From Phellopilus nigrolimitatus (Eukaryota > Basidiomycota > Agaricomycetes > Hymenochaetales > Hymenochaetaceae): a DNA stretch of 64,000 nt. The stretch covers positions 2,232,001 to 2,296,000 of the forward strand of contig JAJOHG010000001.1 in assembly GCA_021029095.1 (NCBI GenBank), read 5' to 3'. Below the pieces are notes generated by a model. That model was not told the DNA's origin, searched no databases, and saw only the letters and a program-made list of their open reading frames with translations. Of this stretch, positions 1 through 14,479 are shown one piece after another; within the stretch, counting starts at the first letter, position 1, and every line of letters starts with the position of its first letter. A program made the position numbers and the translations under genes.

Positions 1-424
1 GGTGCTGTGTATACGCGGGCATGTGCCTAAAATCTCGGTTGCTGCGAAAGACACAAGCTCACAATTTCGCTGCTTCATTTTTCCTGATTTCATCCATTTT
101 CTTAGCAGAAAAAACAAGGAGGCTCCTTAATATATATAATAGCTATTGTTAACGTTTCATGAGATGAAAGAAGCTATTTTTGCCTTTGCTTGTATGCAAC
201 GAAGTCAATCGCAAATAAAAGTCATTTGTCAGTTTTTCTCATTGATGAAGGCACTGCAAAAGAACAAGCCACTAAAATATTTCATATTTTGAGATCACGA
301 TGACAGTAGCTCGTAAATGGCATATAAAATGACATAAGGAACTATCGGATTTTGATGGAGAAGGTGACCGGTGTGTAAAGGAACGGGAGTGTGTAAAGGA
401 GCGGTACTATTCTGTAGCAATGAC
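1..424. other. AT-rich intergenic stretch at the left edge
   Basis: I see no conserved coding sequence here. It lies 3' of the NRAMP gene, which ends at 425 on the minus strand, so part of it is probably that gene's 3' UTR. Confidence 0.5.
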
Positions 425-2801
425 TCACTCCCCGAGAGCAGTCGAGACAATGAGGTACCCATTTGCGATGACCACAACTCCCCAGATTGCGTACGCAACG
501 ATGGTCAAAGGCCACCCGTTACTGTAATCGACATACTCTCCCGCCAAGGGATCCGCCGACGAGGATAGTCCTGCAGCTTCGAGGTACGAGACATCAACCG
601 CGCGGCCCTTGTCCTTTTCAGACATATCTTCCTCCGTGTTCTCTTCTGAGCTGGTGTAACGGGAGGAGTCTTGCGTGGAAACCCGTCCAATCTCAATACC
701 AAGAACTCTGATACCTTCACCGCCATCGAGCCCCTCGAGAGGAAGGTCCTTTTTCAGAGCAATATCCGACGTGCTCCCCATATTCGACGTCTCGCCATTC
801 TTCCCATACATCTCAGATGCGAGCTCCCGTGGGCGACGGACGCGCATGACGAGGGGAGAGGACGTGAGCCACACGAGTGGAAACACAACGAACGGAAGGA
901 CGATGCTGAGCACGACTTGCGAGATGACAAGAAGCGTGTTTATACCATCTCGACCGACGACGACCGCGACGACCATAGCCGGGATGAGTCCCAGGCAGCG
1001 CGTCAGCAGACGGCGAAGGAAGGGCTAGTATTCGTTTTTGTGGATTTTAGAAAAATGCTGATATGATAAAGGAAAATGAGTAAATGTCTTACAGAAACCT
1101 TCCACTGGATGAAACCTTCCGAGACAATTTGACCTGCAAGCGTTGCGGTGATGCTAGCGCTCTGCCCAGAGCACAAGAGTGCAATTGCAAATATGATTGC
1201 AGCCGCTGTTATTATTTTAGTGAAGTCCCAAATTATATTGGACTGAGAACAAACGTTTTCCGATGAAACTGGCTATTAGGTCGAACGCATCAAATAATCC
1301 AGCTGGCGTGTTACCTGCTGTCTGGCCTGGCCCATAGAAAAATACAGCGCCAGCGATGATCAAGATGCTGTTCTCGAAGTCAGAAACAAGAGTCAAGAAA
1401 GGCCTTCACAACGAGACTCACGAAGCATTGATCACAACCGCGAATCCAAGTAGACTCAGGACAATGTCCCATACACCGTGCTTAAGATGTGCCTTGATAA
1501 ACGACAGCGAATTGTTCGACCGCTGGCCATGTGGCGTCGAGATATCAGGATGGTTCTCGCCCTCATCGCGCTCGACATGGCCTGCAGAGAAAAGGGACTT
1601 GAGCATCTTCTTGAAGACGGCGCGTCTGCTTAGAGAAGGGGTCGAGTTAGGAAGCGCGAGGGGCACTCCAACGGGCGCTGTCGAGACACGGTCGTTCGTC
1701 GCGAGATGCGAACCGAGGTAGAGAGCATGTGGCATTACAGTCGCGCCCAATATGCCAACGGCTTGAGAAGGGGACAGTTTTCAGTATTAGCGAGCTCAGT
1801 GAGGATACATAATACGTACCTGCGAAAAGGGCATCTGGTTCTATAATTGTGCGAGAGGGAAGGAATCCATCAAACGCATCGGGCCAATATGGCTTGACCT
1901 CAGCGAGCAGGATAGCGAAAGAGATGAAAACGACAAAGACCTTTATCCATGCATAAGAACAAGGCCAGTAGCGATGAAAACCCACTCACAAGGCTAATAA
2001 TAACAAGTTCAAACACGCGCGAAGATCGACCAGGGCTTCTTGAGGGGTCACCAACGGCAAGAATAAATATGACATCAAGAGCAGTCAAGAGAACTGCTAC
2101 AGGGAGGGGCAGCTTGGGAAATATCAGCACGAGAGCGATGGCAGAGCCCAGGAGCTCAGCAAGGTCCGTGCTGATGATGGCGAGCTCAGATAGTACGTAG
2201 AGGGGGTATAGAAAGCAATATCTTGCGAGCTTAGGGAACCGAGGATGGTCGTGCAACAGTAAACGACAATGGGTCGCAAGATCTACAAGCGCTGTGAGTA
2301 TTCATTGCAAATGAGTGAACGAATAAAACAAATTCAATTCGCACCAAGACCTGTAACACATCCTAGTTTGCATGACAGTGCCTGGGTATATGCGTCAGTA
2401 CTCAGTTTAAACCCGACTTTAGGCCGTCATAACAAACCTGCAGGACAACGGCTGTCAGATAACAATAAGTCAGTTTCGCTTTTGCCTTCTTCTCATTTTC
2501 AAATCATACCTCCCAACCCAGACATTAAGAGTATAAACAGAAGTTTGTAGCCAAATTGTGAGCCGGCAAGGAGGTCCGTACTCCAATTTCCCCTGCAGAA
2601 CTACGCCGTTAGAACCACGTCGAAGACTCGAAACAGCTGCTAGACGACTCACGGATCGAAGTATGCGACAGCGCAAATAATGCCAACGCCAGCGTGGGTC
2701 TTCATGTGGTGAACGAATGTCTTAAAGGCATTCCGGATGCTATTTACTCGACTCGACGAGTCCAGCTCGTCAGGGTTCTGCTGTTGGGAATGCGAATGCA
2801 T
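425..2801 (-). CDS. NRAMP (Smf-type) divalent metal transporter
   Basis: A proton-coupled Mn2+/Fe2+ importer of the plasma membrane or an endomembrane. I chose the ATG at 2801-2799 because it opens a hydrophilic N-terminus (MHSHSQQQNPDELDSS) that leads into the family start HAGVGIICAVAYFDP. A splice then joins GNWSTDLLAGSQFGYKLLF, completing the metal-binding DPGN motif of TM1. Further exons give the SELAIISTDLAELLGSAIAL segment, the TM6 motif GATVMPHALYLGS, the SGQSASITATLAGQIVSEGF segment, and TRCLGLIPAMVVAVVVGRDG. A long hydrophilic Ser/Glu-rich loop of about 110 residues precedes a last TM ending IANGYLIVSTALGE. Both metal-site motifs (DPGN and MPH) are present. There are many short introns whose edges I did not all resolve. 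The family is certain; the metal preference is not visible. Confidence 0.88.
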
Positions 2802-3399
2802 GGCGAGGGAGCAAGCAGACGCGGGGATACATGGTGCGAGCGAGGACTTATTTGTAGGGGTTCCGGCGATAGTGGTTAGAGGAATCGCTGCAGTGGATCG
2901 GAACTCGGGAGAAAAGAAGTTACATGTAGTAGGGACCTTCAGAGTGGAAACTTTCTGTGCCGTCGCTCGCTACTGAGCTCGGCAATGGTAAGCGACACAC
3001 GGTATTCTCGGCAGTCCATAACCTGGTTGTTTCTTACGTACTGCATTACATGCATGCTTAAACTCGGCACGCTCGGCAAAGTAGTCTCAGAAGAGCTCGA
3101 AACCACGATGTCTACACATTTGTAGTACATATGATTACTTATTCAGGACTAGCAACTGCTGACTGCTGGTAGGTTACACAATGTAAGCACTGTAAAATAC
3201 ACGTAGAAAAAGAGCAGAAAGCAAAGCTAAGCGACAGCAGACCTCCAGCTCGGTAAAATCGACACAACGAGGAAGACGATGCCAAGACGCCGAAGTCGTC
3301 GTTTGGGAATGCGAGCTTCTTGTGATAGGACGAAACTTGAGATTGCTTGGCTCCTGCTAGTAAGGGCAGAAGTGGAAACGGAAACGCGTTTCGTTTCTA
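2802..3399. promoter_or_regulatory. NRAMP upstream region
   Basis: This lies 5' of the minus-strand NRAMP start and ends at the MITE-like element. No conserved coding segment is visible. It should contain the NRAMP promoter, but I recognise no specific operator. Confidence 0.4.
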
Positions 3400-3741
3400 C
3401 AGGTGGCGCCAAAAAGTGTTGGCACACCCCAAAAGAAAAGTAATTTGCATCCGCCATCCCGGGCGCTTTCTGCTCCTAGTTTCTTTCGTATATACAACAT
3501 GCTTGATTGCTATATGCATAACACAACTTTTCTGGCGCTCAAGCATTTTTTCTGCATGTATTTAGTGTCGTTGGCAGAACTCGAGGGTTTACCGTTGCCG
3601 CCTGGCAATACTCGGCCCAAATTCTGGCTTGGCAAAACCTGGAAGAAGTTAGATATTTTCAGAGAATGGCGGGGATATGTATTTAGCGTGCGCAGCTAGA
3701 CGCGATAGCCAAGCGACGGCCAACACTTTTTGGCGCCACCC
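3400..3741. mobile_element. MITE-like element with 22-bp perfect terminal inverted repeats
   Basis: A 22-bp sequence at 3402-3423, beginning GGTGGCGCCAAAAAGTG, recurs as an exact reverse complement at 3719-3740. The ends are flanked by TA dinucleotides (3398-3399 and 3742-3743). The 342-bp size, the lack of a coding interior and the TA target fit a non-autonomous Tc1/mariner-type element. The outermost bases differ slightly between the ends (CAGGTGG on the left, GGGTGG on the right). The right end lies 56 bp before the MED6 ATG, so the element now forms most of that gene's proximal promoter or 5' leader. Confidence 0.75.
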
Positions 3742-3797
3742 TAGTTTAGGCGTCGCGTCGCGTCGTCGCTCGCGCCATGGTCGTTGCTTCCGCCACC

Positions 3798-5028
3798 ATG
3801 GACCTCGACGACCTCCATCCCGTTGACGACTACACCCATCGCTTTTTTATATGGCACGAATGGATACAGGCAAGCGCAACCAACCACATGCCAACAAACT
3901 CCTAATTGTATTCCATCCGGTCGCAGGCGAATGGCCCGCTGACGACAGAGAACGTCTTCGACTACTTTGCAACCTCTATGTTCTACGACAAACAGAGCAA
4001 TAACCAGGTCCTTCGCATGCAGACTATCCATACGGGACAGCCCATCCTCAACGAGGCGGAGGAGCTAAAGTGCGTCTCTCCATTCTCTTCCTTTAGCGTC
4101 AGCTCATTTTTCGATCGCAGACGTTTCACAGGCGTCGAATTCGCGCTTGTGCACGCTCAGCCACCATCGCTTTTCGTTATTCATAAGCGCGAGCGTCTCT
4201 CCCCAGAAGAAGGTAAGCCGCCAGTAGTCTAATTTGAGTCGCACGGCGTCAGGCTAAGTCCTTCTCACCTTCCCACACCGACAGTCCGCCCGCTCGCTGC
4301 ATATTTCGTCATGAACAACCGCATATACCAGTCTCCTGATCTCTACACTGTGCTTTCTAACCGTCTCGTTCGTGACCAACTTGTTTGTAGTGACTGATAT
4401 ATTATATTTATATAAGCTTCGACATTAGCTCACCGGCCTACACGCCCTACAATCCTCGCTCGACATACTCCGCTCGCACAGACCGGATTTCACACCGCGT
4501 ACCGGGTTCGTCTGGCCCATTGTGGACGCGCCCACGGCCGAGTCCCTTTCCAAAAAGCGAACAGCGGAAGACCAGCTCGACGCTGGGAACGAGTCTTCTG
4601 ACTCACTTCTCGCTGCTGCGGCACCCTTGGGCTCCAAGCCACAGCAGAACGAACCGAAGGCCGTGGCATCTGGTATGACTATGAAGAAGCAACAGAACGT
4701 TATCCCGCTTCTGCACGCCATGCGCACGACCGCGGCACATTCCAGCGCGTTGTTCGCTGCGCGTGAGGCCTCCGATGCCGCTGCTCCTCCCGAGCCTGTG
4801 AAAGACACTCCGCTCGTTTCAACGACGCCTGCGCCAACACAGCCGGCCCGGGAGGAAACTCCCATGGAACTAAAATCCTCAAAGTCATTTCAGCTGCCGC
4901 CACCAGAGAGCGCTGCCTCGACGTCTTCGAGACCGTCTACAGCGGGAGGGAAAAGAAGGAAAAAGCGTACGCGATTGTTGTTTTTCTTCAGCACTATTCT
5001 GACGCATGCCTTGGTTCGGTACGAATAG
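3798..5028 (+). CDS. MED6: Mediator complex subunit 6
   Basis: A head-module subunit of Mediator, which links activators to RNA polymerase II in the nucleus. The ATG sits in a strong context (cgccaccATGg). Exons are 3798-3869, 3927-4069, 4121-4212, 4285-4367 and 4429-5028, giving 329 residues. The Med6 domain is continuous: DYTHRFFIWHEWIQ, then ANGPLTTENVFDYFATSMFY, NEAEELKRFTGVEF, VHAQPPSLFVIHKRERLSPEE, AAYFVMNNRIYQSPDLYTVL and LTGLHALQSSLDILRS. A low-complexity Ala/Pro/Ser-rich tail ends in a basic GGKRRKKRTR patch. The first intron is GC-AG (donor CAG|GCAAGC). The last about 20 residues after the basic patch are less certain, because a further splice near 4970 cannot be excluded. Confidence 0.93.
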
Positions 5029-5688
5029 GTATGTCGAGTGCAGCATCCATCATGACCGGATAAATAGCATTTCATGGGAAATCCCCGTGTTTATGCCTTC
5101 CGTACCTGCTGACACCTGCGTCCGACTTAAGTCCTGCATTGAAACGCCTTACACTGGCCTCTCATCTCGCACACAGTGAAGCAACAGACAAGCAGACAGC
5201 TCTGTTGGTATCCAATCGCATCCTGCGAGTTGTCGGTGCTATCTATCTGAGCTCCTTTTGTTCACACTAAAACTTCAAATGGTTCGCGTCTGTACGAAGA
5301 CAGCTTGTTCGAGTACCTCAGTATCTTTATACATCATGAACTACATGTAACTGTATGTACACGAAATACATTGACACGTTACCAGCAGTGGTAATCGCAC
5401 TGTGACTTCATCTAGGGGGCGACCACTCTTCTGGTTCGGCGCCGTCGAATCATCCATTCTTTCGGGACCTGTTGGCTGCTTCTCGTACATTTCTCTGTCG
5501 GTGTCGTCCGATAGATACGCTCAAGGCCGCGCGATGGTTGCCTGCGATCCGGAGAGCCCCGCGGTATTCCTATTCGCGAGCCTGGTAGTGCGACATTTGG
5601 GATAGAAGGTGGAGAGGAGGTGGGCCGCTCGCGCGGACTCCGATTCGGGACACGGTTCAAATCTCGAACTCTACTAGCATGGCATCGC
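5029..5688. other. Intergenic region between MED6 and the AP-3 sigma gene
   Basis: This lies between two convergent genes. An open minus-strand frame of 82 codons exists at 5412-5660, but its Arg/Pro/Ser-rich composition has no recognisable domain, and I cannot tell whether it is an extension of the neighbouring gene. Confidence 0.4.
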
Positions 5689-6659
5689 TCACCGCGCGCC
5701 GGCGCCGGTAAGCCGCGTTGTCAACCAGCCGAACGGAGCAGAGCTACGCGGACCCGATCCCGAACCGAGCGCGAGCGGGTTAGCAGATTGGAAGGCCTGT
5801 TTGCGCGCTTGGGAGGATATTTTGACTGCATAGTCGAAGCGGTAGTTAATAAAACGTCAATGCAGTCGCGAGTGCAATAGATCAGGGTGGTTATCGCGCA
5901 GTTCAGACGATTCGATCCTCTCGGATCCTTCCCGTATCTGCGTGCTTTTACGACACCCAGCCCTTCCGTAAAAGTTTCCCGATCGCCCTTGCCGCTTTCG
6001 AGACAGCCAGGGGAAGTATGGACGGCATGTACTCACCCGAATCAGAAATCTCCTCCACGTTCGTCTCTAATACCAAGCCTCCTTGGATCACCTCGGCCAG
6101 GATGTGGTGCACCTGACAAAAATCAAATCGGTTTTTTAAGAAGTGTCTTGATTGAGCCGGGGAAGAACGTACATCATCGAAGTGAAACACCAGGTCGAGT
6201 TCACAGACATTCTCAAACGCCCTGTCGAGCGATTCCACAAAAACCTATACACAATGCATATCTATCAGTATATCTCCATGCTAAAGGGACCTACCAGCAA
6301 TTTAGACCCACCTGGATGAGGTCCAGAATACCTAGCTCGCTTTCCGACGTGTCGACGACGAAAACGAAGTACAGAGTCGCGTAGCAGCGGTAGACGACGC
6401 GCACCTCGTCCCCGATGCGATCGCCGAGGAGGGCCTGGAGCTCTGGAGCATCGAGAAAGTTACAGAGGGTAGCCGGGCGCGACGAAACGAGGGAGAAGAT
6501 CTTGCTGATGAGCGGCTGTGAGGCGGAACGCAGCGGGGTGTAGAACTTTGTGAGGCGCGGGATACCGGACGTGTTGACTGAAGATGCATGTTCGAGTCAG
6601 TATCAGACGAAGTAAAACAAGTACAATGAATGCTCACAAATGAGCACGGAGTGAATCAT
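5689..6659 (-). CDS. APS3: AP-3 adaptor complex sigma (small) subunit
   Basis: The small chain of the AP-3 coat, which sorts cargo from the Golgi or endosome to the vacuole. The ATG at 6659 starts MIHSVLIFNTSGIPRLTKFY after one splice. Conserved blocks follow: VVYRCYATLYFVFVVDTSES, ELGILDLIQ, VFVESLDRAFENVCELDLVF, and VHHILAEVIQGGLVLETNVE. The VCELDLVF and LETN blocks with this spacing are diagnostic for AP-3 rather than AP-1/2 sigma. I join a last exon beginning VKISSQARKQAFQSANPLAL and ending TRLTGAGAR with TGA at 5691-5689. The core is certain; this final exon is an inference from a good 3' splice site (ctatgcag) and an open frame. Confidence 0.87.
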
Positions 6660-7090
6660 TGTTGTCACTACAGACTCACTCTCACTCTCACTTCTACCGG
6701 CATTGGCCTAACATGTCGCCTCACGTGATTCGTTATGTGGTTTTGTGGCTCGAAACCGCTGAAGTCATGAATACATGCATATTAAGATGTGCAAAGTTAA
6801 ATTGTAGATATTACGTGGCGCAAATCATCGTCACTATGAAATGCTCTGTAGGAGTAAATAACACTAAAAGATTGAAATAATATCCATACCTTTGAATCCT
6901 AAAGTTCAATTGCTAACCCATATATTCAATAACTCTTAGAAGCTTAGACGGTTCTCAAGCATATGCATAGAAGAAACACGGATGGCAGTAAACGTGCATG
7001 AAACCGACGGAAAAGGTTTTCAATATGATAAGAAAACAATGCGTGGATAGAATGAAGAAATGAAGCGTCGCTTGCACAACCAGCAAAGGA
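6660..7090. other. Intergenic, AT-rich
   Basis: This lies between the AP-3 sigma start and the kinase stop, both on the minus strand. It should hold the sigma promoter and the kinase 3' UTR. I see no further gene. Confidence 0.4.
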
Positions 7091-9508
7091 TCATTCGTCA
7101 GCCACCTGCTTCTCCTTATCTTTCTTTGCTCGTTTCAACTGCAAAGACGTATTTACGCCTGGGCTCATTGCTCGTCGTTTCCGAGACAACGATGAACCTA
7201 CAGAGTTCCCAGCCTCCATCTTGTTCTTCGCATCGGTTGCATGAGATCCGGAGTCAAGGACTTTCGATGCGGTATCGCTGTCTGCAGCGGTGCTCGGTGC
7301 TGCCTGCGAAGCCGACATACTCGCAGCAAGGCCAGCCTTGTTCAAGGTCTTGGAAGTACCTCCGGATTTATCCAATGCACTCCGCACAGCCGCCTCTGCA
7401 GAGTCGTTTGCTCTACGCAAGTGGACTGAATCATCTTGCTTAATCAAATTACGCATCTTAGGGATGTAAGGAAGCCTCTCCTGTACTGTTTGTCGGTTCG
7501 CAGAGCCGCCGACAGAAACGTTTGATGCCGAAGGGGTGTATGGTGACGGTTTTTGGCGCAAGGACATGAGACTCTTGTCAAATTCCGCTTTGAAAGAAGC
7601 GAACACGTCTTCCGATGACCGTTCTACTGGACGCATGTATTCGTCCGGGACCGGATATGATCGAGATTCTGGCGGAAAAAGCACCTTTCTCATGCCTTGC
7701 AAAAACGAAACAAGAGGTTTGAAATACGGAGCCATCTCCGGAACGAACGATTCATGGAACTGGAGTCCCGATACCATAATCAAACCTTTCGCCGTCCCGA
7801 CCGCGTCCCTGGAGTATGTGTTCACATCACGCGCGCACCATTTTGAGATTTGAGAACCTTCGTAGGTAAATTCATCTGTGAAGCGCGGTTCTGCATGGGG
7901 ACCGGAGAATGTGCAACATATCCAGCAGTAAATATATAACAAAGACTCCAAATCGTGATAGTAATCTTGTTCTTCCTTTGAATGCCGAATTAAGAGCCTG
8001 TACGCCATGTAGGGCAGCGTTCCCTGAGAAGCCGGAAGCCACTATCAGTCAACTATGACGAATTGAATATAAAAGCAGAATCAACTTACTGTTCTATCGC
8101 CCTTAGCAGTTGACGTGCGCGGCTTACTGAGGTCGAGAGCGTAATCGAGGTCAATCAAAACGCCCCTCCGAAGAGTACCTCGTTCTTTATCCTTTGCAAG
8201 AATGATATTCTTCATGCTTATATCACGATGAAGAATCTTCCGTTTATGCAGCATTTCTATGGCTGGAATTGACTCCATTAGTAACGCTTCTAACATTCTT
8301 TGGGGGAAAGCCTCACCTTCGACGATGTCTTTTCCTACCAAGACGAGCTCCTCGAGCGAGTCGAAGTCCTCCAAACTATCCCCAAACGGGGTCATGGAGA
8401 TCCTATAATGATCACGAAGCTCGATGGATTCGAAATGAATCCATTTCTGATCCGTCGTCCATCTTTCAACGAGTTTACCTTTCCAATCTATGGTTTCCAT
8501 CATGAATGCCCTGACAGTGGATGTGTCGTCAGGCTTTCCATTGACCTTTACGTGTTCATGTTTTACGAGCTGAGCAATACCTTTGACCCCAACGACCTTC
8601 GCCAGTAGTTCAAATTCCTTGTCCCTGCGAGACTGGTCCACCCAAGAATCCTTCACAACGAGGATGTTGCCGTTTTCATCCTTAACTTTTAGACACATTG
8701 TCCCTCGACCGCGGATGACGCAGTCTTGGTTGATCACATCAATAATTTCGAGTCGCGAGCCGGCCACTGTAACGTAGTTTTTTTGAATTTCTTTTTTGTT
8801 CTCCACCACGATTTCGGAGGTGAAGGAAGGGTCGTATCCAAGAGAACTGCTGTTGGCAAACAAGAGACCTAAAATAACGCGCAAGAACAGTTCGGGCTTG
8901 GCATGCGCATCGAATGTTTCTGTCACGTACACGCCGGATCGGTCGAAATAATAGACCGACACATTTGTATTAAAGATCCCAAAAGTCATGACAAATCGTC
9001 GGTCGTACTGGTGCCCATAGCATAGACCTACGTACTGAGCAAGCTGTTCGAGAGTGTTCGAGAGTGGATCTGAAACGTTGCACTTGAGTCCACCAACGCC
9101 TTGGATCTGCGCCCAGCTAGCATTCTTGGTAGCTTCCTCAACCTTCGAGTCGACAATGACGATGTCGGGATTCCGCACGCTATGGCTCAAGGGTGCTGTG
9201 TTTGCATACTTTCCCGAGTAGACACGTTTCTGAGGAGAGCAAGGAAGATCACCGAGGACGGAACGGCTAAAGTCCGCAAGTTTATTGAGGTATTCAGCAA
9301 CTTCAACTTCCGTGCCTTCGACTTCAGTCTTTGGCCATCCGATCCAGTTCATGGCAAGTTCATTATACCAGTTATTCTGTTTTAAATGAGTGAGAAGATC
9401 AGAAGGCTTGAAGCCGATGATCTCGTCGCTGAGCTGCCGCTCAATGACCGTAGTTGGAACGTCGTAGAGGATCGCGTCCATGATCTCAAGTCTAGCCGAG
9501 GATTCCAT
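7091..9508 (-). CDS. FunK1-type fungal protein kinase, intact copy
   Basis: A member of the FunK1 family, an expanded kinase-like family of mushroom fungi with mostly unknown roles. Two exons (9508-8090 and 8023-7091) encode about 783 residues across a 66-nt intron. The N-terminal part, about residues 1-250, carries the family's own helical region. The kinase fold follows, with LKVKDENGNILVVKDSWVDQ as the probable nucleotide-lysine segment, catalytic loop HRDISMKNIIL and metal-binding IDLDYAL (DLD replacing DFG). The splice gives DRT|GTLPYMA, the P+1-like segment, then YYHDLESLLYIYCWI. The Ser/Ala-rich C-terminus ends in a basic patch (KRKRAM, KRAKKDKEKQ) resembling a nuclear signal. The ATG used is the first in the open frame; a stop lies 16 codons upstream, but a spliced upstream exon is possible. 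Confidence 0.87.
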
Positions 9509-10480
9509 ATAGTCATAGGCTTCCTCTTCGATGTTGAACGTCGTTTACTCCGGGAAGATTTGGCAGAGTCTCTTTAATGTCGTCTGGCTCTCGGTGATGA
9601 GACTGGGGGTGTCTTAGGTCCGTATGTTGAGGAGGGGGAGCAAGCCGTTGGATATGGTAAGTCGAACTCGAAGCTCACCGCGGAAAGCTTTTCAACGAGA
9701 TCATGCGGGTGACTAAGTAATAATGTGGCTTGTGACACGGCAGGTCTGACCAAAACGATCGTAGTGGCTTGAGGTCAAGAACGAAACTGGCGACGCGTCT
9801 GTCGCACGAATGCACGTGGTCTTTTTTTGTCTATTCTGATCGGCAATCAGTGATCCTTTTGCATCGCCACTTGACCATGCGGCTCGTACTGTGGCTTAGT
9901 TTCTGAAAGCTGAATCTTGAGAACTCTACAGTACTGTGCATGTAGGTGTAGAGCCGCGTAAGCGATTGGCGCTGCCAAAACAGGAAGAACAAAAGGCTCT
10001 TCCTTATCTGACAGCGATGATCGTTTACGTGGTTCGTCATTTTCTACACCCGCCTGTATCTTTCATCTTTAATAAAACATGCAAGGTGAGCGGAAGTAAT
10101 TTTACGCGATATAAAACTTGTGCGCGATTATATACGATTCTTGGAATTTCAAGTTCTTTATTCGCTCCTGTCGTCAAATACATCCATCTTATCGTCCGAG
10201 GAACATCATTCGTGTACTATTCGTACAGCCTTTTGCAGAAGACACATATTTTATTACATCCTTGGGTCCGTTATCAATCCTCATCCGCGCCTTCATCCCA
10301 ATTGTCGTCGTCAGCATCATCGTCCGCATTATTGATGATGTGTCCAACCAGCATATCTATATCTATATTTTTAAGATGTAAGGTGCAAGGTAAATTTGTT
10401 GACGTTAAAGAATCAAGGCCCTCCTCTAAAGAGGGTGGGCATTCAACCCTTTAGCTTATGTCGACTAGATAACTAACGCG
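9509..10480. other. Spacer upstream of the left kinase, part of the inverted repeat
   Basis: This is conserved with the right copy but not clearly coding. On the minus strand a short frame reads GHIINNADDDADDDNWDEGA and stops near 10290. It may be the acidic tail of the decayed F-box-type gene. The plus-strand frame at 9936-10454 lies antisense to this and has no recognisable domain. Confidence 0.45.
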
Positions 10481-10487
10481 TATCTAT
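10361..10487. mobile_element. 127-bp insertion with 7-bp target duplication in the left repeat copy
   Basis: The right repeat copy reads straight through gcatatctatgttcgtg. In the left copy the same site is split: TATCTAT at 10354-10360, then 120 bp, then TATCTAT again at 10481-10487. The insert is non-coding and includes a hairpin-forming CCTCTAAAGAGG. It has no obvious long terminal inverted repeats. The clean presence/absence with a duplicated heptamer is the footprint of a transposition-like insertion. Confidence 0.7.
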
Positions 10488-10673
10488 GTTCGTGTTCGTG
10501 CAGCGCAGGGCCGGCTGTGTTCCGTGCGACGGCGAGGGTGATGGAGCGCTTCCGGAGTGCATACGCTTCGTGCAAGCGAACACAGCACTCCGCAGACAGA
10601 CGAAGTCGGCAAGAAATATAAGCAGGCGGTCGCAGATATCAAGTGGCAGGTTCTCAAGAGAGATATCAGGCAT
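10481..10673 (-). pseudogene. F-box-like protein remnant, left copy
   Basis: Reading from the ATG at 10673, the frame gives MPDISLENLPLDICDRLLIF followed by LADFVCLRSAVFA, which matches the F-box of a large basidiomycete family (ENLPLDVxDRILxFLxDF...). Downstream the right copy reads FASKRLREAYALRKRSITLA and RNTAG. The left copy has lost about 10 bp at this point and shifts frame after VFACTKRM. It is too short to be a functional F-box protein and is interrupted again by the 127-bp insertion. Confidence 0.6.
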
Positions 10674-11100
10674 GTTGGCTGAATGGGCTGCGAGGAGAAT
10701 GGGTTGCTGGCAGAGAGTGGGTGTGTTGGCTCTAATATCTATGGAACGTTCACCGTGGCTGACGCTCAACAGACTCGATCCAGACCACACTTCCGCTTTT
10801 GATCCGATTTTGATGCGCCCTTGCGTCTTATATTTGCCTTCCCGCCATCACCCGTCCCGACGCTTCACTTCTTCTCATCACACGACCGTGTTAATTGGTT
10901 GAGTCACACCCCGGAGACGCTTTCGATCGCAATCACACTGCACGTTTTTCTATGTCCGAACATAACACATTTGAAACCGCTGTGGCTGGACGAGCACATC
11001 GGTGGTTTATTTATCTCGCCATGCACGAACTCATAACCAATGTTACACAAAATGCACAGGACGGATTTTACGCAGAACGCAAGATTCTTTTGAGATGCTA

Positions 11101-14357
<3,257 letters not shown>

Positions 14358-14479
14358 AATGTGATATGTACAAGTTAAAGCTAAGTCAGGACTAAGCAAG
14401 TTCTCGCCGATCCCAGGTGTGACGTAAGCGCGCCCTAGACGCGTTTCGACTCGAAGTGCACTTGCTTACATCCACGACG
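14358..14479. promoter_or_regulatory. Bidirectional promoter between SGT1/ECD and VMA7
   Basis: Only 122 bp separate the two divergent start codons, so both genes must share this control region. No TATA box is obvious, as is common for housekeeping genes. Confidence 0.6.

Larger units (their letters stand above)
7112..10905. repeat. Left copy of a long inverted segmental repeat
   Basis: This stretch reappears in reverse complement at about 56655-60231. It includes the FunK1 kinase gene, the spacer of about 0.9 kb upstream of it and an F-box remnant. Matching ends by eye: the kinase C-terminus ...RAKKDK at the inner left edge, and the gatccgattttgatgcgccc block near 10801 on the other side, with weaker similarity to about 10905. 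Similarity is near-complete over the kinase N-terminus and lower towards both ends. The left copy contains a 127-bp insertion at 10361-10487. Confidence 0.9.

Noticed and set aside
5412..5660. Separate small gene on the minus strand
   Set aside because: Arg/Pro/Ser-rich, no start context or domain. It may be 3' flank or an uncertain extension of the AP-3 sigma gene.
5640..5690. tRNA-like B box (GGTTCAAATC) near 5656
   Set aside because: No matching acceptor stem or A box at the right distance, and it does not fit the GGTTCGANTCC consensus.
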